Shown here: in pieces, positions 1 to 5,861 of the stretch
Layout: every line of letters begins with the position of its first letter
Position numbering within the stretch: position 1 is the stretch's first letter
Program-made: the position numbers and the translations under genes
The notes under the pieces: generated by a model
Told to the model about the DNA's origin: nothing
Databases searched by the model: none
Seen by the model: the letters and a program-made list of their open reading frames with translations, nothing else
Origin: an uncultured Haemophilus sp.
GTDB lineage: Bacteria > Pseudomonadota > Gammaproteobacteria > Enterobacterales > Pasteurellaceae
Assembly (NCBI RefSeq): GCF_905207935.1
Contig: NZ_CAJLNI010000092.1
Span: 1 to 7,580, forward strand
Length of the DNA stretch: 7,580 bases
Reading direction: 5' to 3'

Positions 1-58
1 ATAGGCATTTCAGATGCCTTTGCAAGATCTTTTTGTAAAAAAATGTAAATTTTTTCTT
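1..58 (-). promoter_or_regulatory. Partial strong promoter with UP-like element, possibly rRNA operon P1
   Basis: Read on the minus strand, an A/T-rich block (about 58-30) with a T-run followed by an A-run leads to TTGCAA (25-20) as a -35 box. A 16-base spacer follows, then TAT (3-1), where the window ends. TAT could be the first half of a TATAAT -10 box. The block resembles the UP-element pattern of an A/T run, three bases, an A run and three more bases before the -35. E. coli rRNA P1 promoters also use a 16-base spacer, and an rRNA operon follows hemG there. The spacer contains a small inverted repeat (AGGCAT / ATGCCT, 3-8 and 14-19), which could instead be a weak terminator of a gene to the left. 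The -10 box and the rRNA gene are not visible. Confidence 0.5.
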
Positions 59-73
59 AGTTGAAGATCTTTT
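24..73. repeat. Pair of 10-base direct repeats spaced 40 bases apart
   Basis: AAGATCTTTT occurs at 24-33 and again at 64-73, each holding the palindrome AGATCT. The pair flanks the A/T-rich block upstream of the predicted left-edge promoter. It could be a factor binding pair or chance in A/T-rich DNA. Confidence 0.4.
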
Positions 74-88
74 AATCAAATAGTCTAA

Positions 89-112
89 AAAACACTATTT
101 TTATAGTGTTTT
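89..112 (-). terminator. Rho-independent terminator of yigZ-trkH-hemG
   Basis: A perfect 10-base-pair stem (89-98 with 103-112, core ACACTAT/ATAGTGT) has a 4-base loop. On the minus strand it ends in a run of six T. It lies 3 bases past the hemG stop, so it closes the leftward operon. The plus strand also ends in TTTT, so it may work in both directions. It would insulate hemG from whatever starts at the left edge. Confidence 0.85.
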
Positions 113-115
113 ATT

Positions 116-622
116 CTACGAATTCAGGCTTTCTGCAAATGCCTTTACTTTTCCCCAATCAGTATATTCAATTTCTTTGGTCGTATCTGTTTCGCCATTT
201 GTAATTTTCATAATCAATTGAATCATGACACGATCAATCCATTTATAACGTGGATATAGCAATGCACCTGCAAATACTCCAACTTTTGCTGGAGTCCATT
301 TTATGCGTTGAAGGAACTTACGAACATAGACATTTCCCTCTGGCGTATCTTTTCCTTCTTTTCTCGCTGTCAAATTTACGCCAAAAAATACCGCACTTTT
401 TGCATTCAGCAATTCATGATGGCGTTCCACAAAATGGTATAACTGTTTATTAAAATGGCCATAGCGAATGGATGCCCCAATAATTATCCGATCAAAAAAT
501 GGAAGATCCAGTTCCTCCGTTAACGGTGAAACCACTACTTCTCCTTCAAGATACTGAGCCATAAATTCAGCAATCTTTTTTGTTTGCCCATCGTGGCTTG
601 AATATAAAATTAATGTTTTCAT
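116..622 (-). CDS. hemG: Menaquinone-dependent protoporphyrinogen IX dehydrogenase (HemG)
   Basis: HemG oxidises protoporphyrinogen IX to protoporphyrin IX, the next-to-last step of haem synthesis, passing electrons through FMN to the membrane quinone pool. The 168-residue protein is a flavodoxin-fold protein. The FMN phosphate loop is at residues 8-14 (SSHDGQT), GASIRYGH is at 49-56, and the basic, hydrophobic segment at about 118-145 (YPRYKW, IQLIMKI, GETDT) marks HemG rather than electron-transfer flavodoxins. It matches E. coli HemG closely but ends about a dozen residues earlier. The start is the ATG giving MKTLILYSS, preceded by GGAAGGA. A longer frame runs back inside trkH but lacks homology. 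The ATG shares its A with the trkH stop (TAATG), suggesting coupled translation. An uptake signal at 390-398 encodes Lys-Ser-Ala-Val at 75-78. Confidence 0.95.
   Translation of the reverse strand: MKTLILYSSHDGQTKKIAEFMAQYLEGEVVVSPLTEELDLPFFDRIIIGASIRYGHFNKQLYHFVERHHELLNAKSAVFFGVNLTARKEGKDTPEGNVYVRKFLQRIKWTPAKVGVFAGALLYPRYKWIDRVMIQLIMKITNGETDTTKEIEYTDWGKVKAFAESLNS
390..398 (-). repeat. DNA uptake signal in hemG
   Basis: Exact AAGTGCGGT on the minus strand, in the hemG sense direction, read in the frame that gives Lys-Ser-Ala-Val. Confidence 0.85.
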
Positions 623-2085
623 TATTCCTTCCAAAATGCCGGTGTGAAAAGCGCCAATAGTGTAAAAATTTCTAAACGACCGCATACCATCGCAATGGTG
701 AGTACCCATTTAGCACTATCTGGCATCGCCGTCATATTACTGCTTACTGAACCTAATCCCGGTCCAAGGTTATTAATACTTGCTAATACCGCATTAAAGG
801 CATCAAAAGGTTCGACACCACATGCAATCACACTTAATAAACAAATAGTGAATACCAATAGATACGCTGAGAAAAAGGCCCAAATACTCCCAATCACACG
901 TTCATCAAGGACATTTTTACCCCATTTAATTGGATACACTAAATTTGGGTGAACAAATCGTTTTAGCTCTCTCGCACCTTGAAGATATAGCACTAAAATC
1001 CGCGCAACACGCAAACCACCACCAACTGAGCCTGCACAGCCACCAATAAAAGAGGCAATAATTAATAACATCGGCACAAAAGAAGGCCACTCAGCAAAAT
1101 TCGATGTGGTGTAGCCTGTTGTCGTTGAAATTGATACGGCTTGGAATACGACTTGCTCAAAATCCTGCCATGAGGAATCAAAATATTGGTGGCTAATCAT
1201 CACCAATGTACATGCCACGATAAGCAAAATTTGAATGCTCATAAAGAATCGGAATTCTGGATCTTTTGTGTAAATCTTCAAAATATTTTCTCGTCCTAAA
1301 GTCGAAAATGCTCTGAAGTGCAATGCGAAGTTACAAGCCGAAATCCACAAGAAAATGACCGTGATAAAATTAATCGCCGAACTATTAAAATAGCCGATAC
1401 TGGCATCATGCGTAGAAAAGCCGCCAATGGATACGGTTGAGAAACTATGTGTAATCGCATCAAATGGTGTCATACCCGCGAGCCAGTAAGCCAAAGCACA
1501 AGACATGGTTAAAAAGAAATAAACAAACCACAATGCCTTTGCCGTTTCTGCTATCCGTGGCTGAATTTTCTGATCTTTCATTGGGCCTGACATTTCTGCA
1601 CGGTATAACTGCATACCGCCAATACCTAATAAAGGAATAATCGCAATCGCAAGTACGATGATCCCCATACCGCCTAACCATTGTAAAAATTGACGATAAA
1701 ATAGAATGGCTTTCGGTAAATTATCTAACCCAGTAATGACTGTGGCGCCCGTGGTTGTTAACCCGGAAAACGCCTCAAATACAGCAGAAGCCACCGTTAA
1801 ATGAGGTGCATCAAATAATAACAATGGTAAGGTTGCTAACCCTCCCAGAACGAACCAAAATGCCACCACAATTAAGAAACCATCACGAGATCGCAATTCT
1901 TGTTTGTGGTGATGACAAGGCCACCAAAGCAACATGCCCACGGTTAAGCTTAATGCAAAAGCTTGCATAAACGCTTTACCGCCGCCATCGCCATAAATAA
2001 GCGCCACAAAGGCTGGAATCAGCATCGTGCCGGAAAAGCACATGATCAAAATGCCGATAATCCGAATAATGGATAAAATATGCAC
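622..2085 (-). CDS. trkH: Trk potassium uptake channel subunit TrkH
   Basis: TrkH is the inner-membrane pore of the Trk potassium importer. It works with the NAD(H)/nucleotide-binding ring protein TrkA, which is not in this window. The protein has 487 residues (E. coli TrkH has 483) and many hydrophobic segments. All four pore-loop filter regions are visible: TTTGA at 110-114, SIGGF at 219-223, TTTGY at 321-325 and NNLGPGLG at 438-445. The family motif GGCAGSVGGG is at 348-357 and the conserved end GRLEIFTLLALFTPAFW is at 469-485. The start is a GTG. Residues MHILSIIRIIGIL align from the first position with E. coli MHFRAITRIVGLL, so later ATGs are too short. Its ribosome site is weak and it begins 10 bases after the yigZ stop, so coupling to yigZ is likely. 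No exact uptake signal lies in this gene. Confidence 0.97.
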   Translation of the reverse strand: MHILSIIRIIGILIMCFSGTMLIPAFVALIYGDGGGKAFMQAFALSLTVGMLLWWPCHHHKQELRSRDGFLIVVAFWFVLGGLATLPLLLFDAPHLTVASAVFEAFSGLTTTGATVITGLDNLPKAILFYRQFLQWLGGMGIIVLAIAIIPLLGIGGMQLYRAEMSGPMKDQKIQPRIAETAKALWFVYFFLTMSCALAYWLAGMTPFDAITHSFSTVSIGGFSTHDASIGYFNSSAINFITVIFLWISACNFALHFRAFSTLGRENILKIYTKDPEFRFFMSIQILLIVACTLVMISHQYFDSSWQDFEQVVFQAVSISTTTGYTTSNFAEWPSFVPMLLIIASFIGGCAGSVGGGLRVARILVLYLQGARELKRFVHPNLVYPIKWGKNVLDERVIGSIWAFFSAYLLVFTICLLSVIACGVEPFDAFNAVLASINNLGPGLGSVSSNMTAMPDSAKWVLTIAMVCGRLEIFTLLALFTPAFWKE

Positions 2086-2095
2086 AATATCTCGC

Positions 2096-2707
2096 TTAAT
2101 TCATTTCTTCTAATTTCAACGTTCCTGCCGAACGCTCAATTAATGCTTGTTCAAAAGGTTTAATTTGATCTTCACTAATGCCTAACTGCAATGTAATCTG
2201 CACTTGAAAATCTTGCTGATAAATTTCAATTTGATGTTGTTCACATAAAATTTGGATCCAATTTAATTGTGCATAATCACAATGAACTTGGAATAACTGA
2301 CGTTCTACTTTTCGTTCAGTTTCTAATAATTTTAAAGCTTGCTGCACACCATTTCCATAAGCTCGAACTAAACCGCCAGTGCCTAATAAAATACCACCAT
2401 AATAACGAACAACAACAGCACTGATTTCACCAACTTGGCTACCTTGCAAAGCCGATAGCATCGGTTTCCCTGCGGTTCCAGCTGGTTCACCGTCATCAGA
2501 AAAGCCTAATTGTTGAGAATCTGTTGGCTTGCCGGCTACTGCTGCCCAACAATGATGGCGGGCATTAGGGTGCTGCGATTTAATTTCTGCCCAAAAAGCT
2601 TTGGCTTGTTCAAGTCCTTCCGTATGTTGCAAATACGTGATAAATCGACTTTTCTTAATTTCTTCTTCAAAAACGACCGCACTTTTGGGGATAAGGTATT
2701 CAGCCAT
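2096..2707 (-). CDS. yigZ: IMPACT/YigZ family protein
   Basis: This 203-residue cytoplasmic protein belongs to the UPF0029/IMPACT family. Eukaryotic IMPACT modulates the Gcn2 translation-stress kinase. The bacterial role is not settled, so no reaction is assigned. The N-terminal IMPACT domain spans about 12-125: KKSRFIT at 18-24, ARHHCWA at 49-55, the signature DDGEPAGTAGKPML at 71-84 and VVVRYYGGILLGTGGLVRAYG at 98-118. A DUF1949-like C-terminal domain follows from about 138. The first ATG is chosen because E. coli YigZ starts at the equivalent point. A TTG five codons earlier has no better ribosome site. No clear Shine-Dalgarno is seen for either. It is the first gene of yigZ-trkH-hemG, as in E. 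coli. An uptake signal at 2676-2684 encodes Lys-Ser-Ala-Val at residues 8-11. Confidence 0.95.
   Translation of the reverse strand: MAEYLIPKSAVVFEEEIKKSRFITYLQHTEGLEQAKAFWAEIKSQHPNARHHCWAAVAGKPTDSQQLGFSDDGEPAGTAGKPMLSALQGSQVGEISAVVVRYYGGILLGTGGLVRAYGNGVQQALKLLETERKVERQLFQVHCDYAQLNWIQILCEQHQIEIYQQDFQVQITLQLGISEDQIKPFEQALIERSAGTLKLEEMN
2676..2684 (-). repeat. DNA uptake signal in yigZ
   Basis: Exact AAGTGCGGT on the minus strand, in the yigZ sense direction, again encoding Lys-Ser-Ala-Val near the N-terminus. That end is variable in the family, so an acquired signal is tolerated. Confidence 0.9.
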
Positions 2708-2761
2708 GAAATAATTGTTCAAATGAATTTGTTGCGTAGTTTATCATTGATAGCGGATTTA

Positions 2762-2790
2762 TCGAAATTTCCCCATAATTATTGTATGAT
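2762..2790 (+). promoter_or_regulatory. Predicted tusA promoter
   Basis: TCGAAA (2762-2767), a 17-base spacer and TATGAT (2785-2790) fit a sigma-70 promoter with a good -10 and a moderate -35. Transcription would start near 2797, leaving a leader of about 27 A/T-rich bases before tusA. It overlaps the oppositely directed yigZ promoter. Confidence 0.55.
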
Positions 2791-2805
2791 GTAGCTCAAT
2801 TTCAA
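2778..2805 (-). promoter_or_regulatory. Predicted yigZ-trkH-hemG promoter
   Basis: On the minus strand TTGAAA (2805-2800), a 16-base spacer and AATAAT (2783-2778) each match consensus at five of six positions. The leader to the yigZ ATG would be about 63 bases. It shares the stretch 2778-2790 with the tusA promoter. Confidence 0.5.
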
Positions 2806-2823
2806 TAAAATTAATTAAAAACC

Positions 2824-3063
2824 ATGACTGAAATTACTGTCGATAAAACCCTTGATACCGTTGGTTTACGTTGTCCTGAACCTGTAATGCTCGTGAGAAA
2901 AAACATTCGCCATATGAATGAAGGTGAAGTGTTGCTTATTCTAGCAGACGACCCTGCCACGACTCGCGATATTCCCAGCTTCTGTCAATTTATGGAACAT
3001 ACGCTTTTAGCGAGTGAAACCCAAGACACCCCTTTTAAATACTGGGTGAAAAAAGGCCAATAA
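2824..3063 (+). CDS. tusA: Sulfur carrier protein TusA
   Basis: TusA takes persulfide sulfur from cysteine desulfurase IscS and passes it to the TusBCD-TusE relay used by MnmA to thiolate U34 of tRNA. It also influences sulfur supply for other cofactors. The 79-residue cytoplasmic protein carries the signature LRCPEPV at 15-21 with the sulfur-carrying cysteine at 17. The conserved block ADDPATTRDIP is at 41-51, followed by FCQFMEH at 53-59. It aligns nearly end to end with E. coli TusA and is closer to it than to the paralogue YedF. The ATG matches the family start, though no strong Shine-Dalgarno is visible. It is a single-gene unit, divergent from yigZ and convergent with the sel operon, with the stop just before a hairpin. 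Confidence 0.96.
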   Translation: MTEITVDKTLDTVGLRCPEPVMLVRKNIRHMNEGEVLLILADDPATTRDIPSFCQFMEHTLLASETQDTPFKYWVKKGQ

Positions 3064-3090
3064 AAATGCGGCCATTATTGACCGCACTTT
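3063..3090 (-). terminator. Uptake-signal-pair hairpin between tusA and the sel operon
   Basis: A degenerate uptake signal (3063-3073) and an exact inverted one (core 3081-3089) form an 11-position stem with a 6-base loop. In plus-strand RNA two positions are A-C mismatches. In minus-strand RNA the same two become G-U pairs, so the stem is complete, and a T-rich tract (TTTTTATT) follows. It therefore looks better suited to ending the leftward sel transcript, although it may also act for tusA. Paired uptake signals as terminators are known in Haemophilus. Confidence 0.7.
3081..3089 (-). repeat. DNA uptake signal in the tusA/sel terminator
   Basis: Exact core on the minus strand. It forms the right arm of the intergenic hairpin with a degenerate partner at 3063-3073. 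Confidence 0.9.
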
Positions 3091-3091
3091 G

Positions 3092-3994
3092 TTATTCTGC
3101 CGTATTACTCGAAACGGGGTAATACTGTTTCTGAATAAATTCAGGCTGCAATAATGCAGAGGCATTCCACCACTCAATCACTAGCTCCTGTGGTCCATCT
3201 GCATAAGACGCAATTTCATACACGTTATACACAAAATGAATCCCATCATGATCTAAATAGAAATTATCGGTCACTTCAAAAGCATCTTTTGATGTAAATA
3301 CTTCCTCATCTTTTACCTCGCCATATCGAGTGTAACGTTCCCAAAGCAATTCTTTTAATTTGGCTTGTTGGTTTGGTTTAAACACATCATCAAATGAAAG
3401 TAGTTTTTTTGTTTCTAAATCAATATTAAGATAATGGTACCCACCAACGCCATGAGCGCCACCGCTATAGCTGTAATAGTTTATTAAAAATATAGCAAGC
3501 TTACCTCTTTGGTGACTAAATGCTAAATCTAAGGTTTCATCAATCCCTATTATTGGAGATTCCAACATTTCTTTTTTAGCTTCATCATATGCTTTTTGGT
3601 AATCTGCAACTAGCTGCTCACGGCTTCTTGGTTTACCATCAGCATTTTTTGAAATTTGCTCTAAAAGTAGTTTATCTAGCCACTCAATATTCGTTTTTAG
3701 TGTAGAAATACTACAATGAAGTTTACCTTCAGTAGGGACATATTCATCTTCTTTGGCCGATTTAGGATATTTGATGGTTTCCTCTTTATCAAAAATCACA
3801 TCATCTTGAGCAATAATTGCCGGAATAACCTTCTCCGCCTTTTCTTTTTCAGCTTTTAATTGCGTATTTTCTGCTGTTAGTTGTGCAATTGTCTGCGTTT
3901 GTTGCGCAATGGTTGCCTTCGCTTCTTTATCTTCGCGACCTGTTGTTGTAAAAAGTGCGGTTAAAATTAGGGCTGAAATAAGTGTTTTTTTCAT
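3092..3994 (-). CDS. Exported DUF3298/RsiV-like protein of unknown function, lipobox-like signal without Cys
   Basis: This 300-residue protein has no assigned function. Its N-terminus is a signal peptide: MKK, then a hydrophobic run to about residue 15, then TTTGR (16-20). A lipoprotein would be expected to have Cys at 20. The codon is CGC (Arg), one transition from TGC. Residues about 24-57 are a Gln/Ala/Lys/Leu-rich heptad stretch, probably a coiled coil. The C-terminal half resembles the DUF3298 family found in RsiV-like and other envelope proteins: YYSYSGGAHG at 173-182, IDLETKKLLSFDDVF at 191-205 and a final Y-EIASYADGPQELVI region at 259-273. It follows selB by 7 bases. Its AGGT ribosome site overlaps the selB stop (TAGGT), so it is probably co-transcribed and coupled. 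Any selenium role is unproven. The uptake signal at 3953-3961 encodes Thr-Ala-Leu in the signal peptide. Confidence 0.85.
   Translation of the reverse strand: MKKTLISALILTALFTTTGREDKEAKATIAQQTQTIAQLTAENTQLKAEKEKAEKVIPAIIAQDDVIFDKEETIKYPKSAKEDEYVPTEGKLHCSISTLKTNIEWLDKLLLEQISKNADGKPRSREQLVADYQKAYDEAKKEMLESPIIGIDETLDLAFSHQRGKLAIFLINYYSYSGGAHGVGGYHYLNIDLETKKLLSFDDVFKPNQQAKLKELLWERYTRYGEVKDEEVFTSKDAFEVTDNFYLDHDGIHFVYNVYEIASYADGPQELVIEWWNASALLQPEFIQKQYYPVSSNTAE
3953..3961 (+). repeat. DNA uptake signal in the signal peptide of the DUF3298-like gene
   Basis: Exact AAGTGCGGT on the plus strand, followed by A/T-rich bases as in the extended signal. Its complement encodes Thr-Ala-Leu in the hydrophobic part of the signal peptide. 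Confidence 0.9.
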
Positions 3995-3999
3995 GTATT

Positions 4000-4003
4000 A
4001 CCT
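4000..4003 (-). promoter_or_regulatory. Ribosome binding site overlapping the selB stop codon
   Basis: On the minus strand the selB stop and an AGGT Shine-Dalgarno core overlap as TAGGT, 5 bases before the ATG of the next gene. This supports the 3994 start and suggests that ribosomes finishing selB feed the downstream gene. Confidence 0.6.
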
Positions 4004-5861
4004 ATAAATCAAATGTGTCTTTATCACGTAGAATATGATCATTGCCTTTACGGCGTAAAAAGCCGGTACGGTCAAAATATTCCATTAATTGCACTGTCAG
4101 TTTTCGACCAAAGTTCAGTTTATCACGTAATTCATTTACGGCAACTTTACCTTCTTCGCCTGCCATTTGCTTAATTAAGCGAGCATAAGCATAAATGCTT
4201 TCAGTCAGGAAAAAACGGTCTTTTACGATTGGCGTAAGATAGCCCAATTTACCCGCTTTATACATAAAATTACGCATCACACTTTCATCTTGCGCCAAGG
4301 CTGTTGCCATATCACGTACCCAAATGGCTTGACCATGCGCTTTCTCAAATTCAGCTAACACCGCTTGCCATAAGCTTTGCTCTTCGGCTGAAAATTGAAT
4401 TTTATGAGAAGGCAAATGTAGCCAGCCACGAGTCTGCTGCAATTGGCCTTCATCAAGCATTTCTTCAATGAAATGATAAATCAGATTTTCTGGTTGGTTT
4501 AAAGTCGCAATACGGTATAAACGGGCTTTACTTAAACCAAGCTGATCATTATGTTGTTCATGATAGGTAGCAAGTGCGGTCAAAATTTGCTGTGTTTTTT
4601 CACGTTGATAATCACGATTAAAACACCAATTTTGGAAACGAATATCACCGTTTTCAGCCAACGCTTCTGCCAGTTGATTTTCAGTTAGCTGCTCACTCCA
4701 CATTAGCGCTTGAGCTGAAACCGCCTCTTTTTGTAGGGTTAATCCGATGCGTTGTGTAGCGTTTTGAGCCTGATTAAGTTTAGCTAAGAACGCTAAACGA
4801 GCCTCCGTGCGCTTATAACGTTTTGGTGAGTGAATTTCGAGTACCTTCGCCCCACCAATTAATATTTTTGCATCGCCACTACGTAAAATTAATTTATCCC
4901 CAAAGGCCAAAAATAATGGCTGCTCTAAAATGACTTCCGCCAAAGTGCGGTCATTTTTCATTGCATTTTTGCTTTCAAGCAAGGTAAGCTTACCAGTTGT
5001 GCGGCTTGCGGCATGATAAATGTGCACAGGCTGACTGTCTTTCAAATTCACTTCAGGCGTAATTTCAATGGTAATACGATCAGTTGGCTCAAGTGGTTCT
5101 GAGGCTAACAACCAATCGCCACGTTGCATTGGAATACGATCTAAATCGACATTTAAATTGAGGGCTAATCGTTGACCAGCGAATCCTTTCTCACTCGGTG
5201 TATTTTGAGCATGGATATTTTTTACGCGAACCTTTTGTCCCGTAGAAAGGAAGAGTTCATCATCAATGGCCACCGTTCCCGCAAATGCTGTCCCTGTTAC
5301 CACTGTCCCCGCCCCTTTCACGCTAAAAACACGGTCGATAGCGTAACGGAACGGTTTATCTATTTCAGCTAATTCAGGTAAATTGGCTAAATAATCGCGT
5401 AACGCATCAATACCTAAGCCTGTTTGTGCCGATGTAATAAAATAATGAGATTCAGCTAAGAATGGATAATCCGTCTGAATTTGTGTTTTTAATGCCTCGA
5501 TTTGCTCATCTGTTGCTCGGTCAGCCTTGGTAATCACTACCATGATTTCAGTAAATTGAAGCTGACGTAAAATCGCTAAGTGTTCTTTAGTTTGTGCGGC
5601 AATCCCTTCATCTGCAGCGACAATGAGCATCGCATAATGCACACCACCAAGCCCCGCCAACATATTGGCGAGAAACTTTTCATGGCCAGGCACATCAATA
5701 AACCCGAGTACTTTCTCTTTTAAAGGCAAATAGGCATAGCCTAAATCAATAGTCATGCCACGTTTTTTTTCTTCCGGCAAATGGGTGGTATTCGTACCTG
5801 TCAGTGCTTTTAAAAGGGCTGTTTTACCATGATCGACGTGCCCTGATGTTACTATGATCAT
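4002..5861 (-). CDS. selB: Selenocysteine-specific translation elongation factor SelB
   Basis: SelB is a GTPase that binds Sec-tRNA(Sec) and the SECIS hairpin of a selenoprotein mRNA and delivers selenocysteine at an in-frame UGA. It has 619 residues (E. coli has 614). The GTPase domain shows GHVDHGKT at 7-14, the switch region RGMTIDLGYAYL at 34-45, DVPGH at 56-60 and TKAD at 111-114 in place of NKxD, as in other SelBs. EF-Tu-like domains 2 and 3 follow, with VKGAGTVVTGT in the middle. The C-terminal third is the winged-helix region. The last unit, with GRKLTVQLMEYFDRTGFLRRKGNDHILR, is nearly identical in pattern to the E. coli mRNA-binding module. Its ATG overlaps the selA stop by 4 bases (ATGA), with GGTGGA upstream. 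Uptake signals lie at 4572-4580 and 4943-4951. Confidence 0.98.
   Translation of the reverse strand: MIIVTSGHVDHGKTALLKALTGTNTTHLPEEKKRGMTIDLGYAYLPLKEKVLGFIDVPGHEKFLANMLAGLGGVHYAMLIVAADEGIAAQTKEHLAILRQLQFTEIMVVITKADRATDEQIEALKTQIQTDYPFLAESHYFITSAQTGLGIDALRDYLANLPELAEIDKPFRYAIDRVFSVKGAGTVVTGTAFAGTVAIDDELFLSTGQKVRVKNIHAQNTPSEKGFAGQRLALNLNVDLDRIPMQRGDWLLASEPLEPTDRITIEITPEVNLKDSQPVHIYHAASRTTGKLTLLESKNAMKNDRTLAEVILEQPLFLAFGDKLILRSGDAKILIGGAKVLEIHSPKRYKRTEARLAFLAKLNQAQNATQRIGLTLQKEAVSAQALMWSEQLTENQLAEALAENGDIRFQNWCFNRDYQREKTQQILTALATYHEQHNDQLGLSKARLYRIATLNQPENLIYHFIEEMLDEGQLQQTRGWLHLPSHKIQFSAEEQSLWQAVLAEFEKAHGQAIWVRDMATALAQDESVMRNFMYKAGKLGYLTPIVKDRFFLTESIYAYARLIKQMAGEEGKVAVNELRDKLNFGRKLTVQLMEYFDRTGFLRRKGNDHILRDKDTFDL
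4572..4580 (+). repeat. DNA uptake signal in selB, distal copy
   Basis: Exact core on the plus strand, followed by CAAAATTT. Its complement encodes Thr-Ala-Leu at residues 428-430 of SelB. Confidence 0.9.
4943..4951 (+). repeat. DNA uptake signal in selB, proximal copy
   Basis: Exact core on the plus strand with an extended tail CATTTTT. It is read in a different frame from the other selB copy and spans the Asp-Arg-Thr-Leu codons near residue 304. Confidence 0.9.

Noticed and set aside
3..19. Small hairpin AGGCAT/ATGCCT as a terminator of a rightward gene
   Set aside because: The stem is only 6 pairs and the following T-run is interrupted. It fits better as the spacer of the edge promoter, though it cannot be excluded.
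623..709. Upstream extension of hemG by 29 residues
   Set aside because: It lies wholly inside trkH in another frame and has no HemG homology. The ATG at 622 has a ribosome site and matches the family start.
2708..2722. TTG start giving five extra residues on YigZ
   Set aside because: The family start fits the ATG at 2707 and the TTG has no better ribosome site.
2824..3063. TusA as a selenium-trafficking protein because it neighbours sel genes
   Set aside because: It has its own promoter, faces the sel operon and matches canonical TusA rather than YedF. Proximity alone is not evidence.
250..5372. Short open frames opposite or out of phase with hemG, trkH, yigZ and selB (for example 644-952, 1460-1681, 1755-1970, 2510-2794, 5172-5372)
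   Set aside because: They sit inside well-supported genes in other frames, show no recognisable domains and lack convincing ribosome sites.
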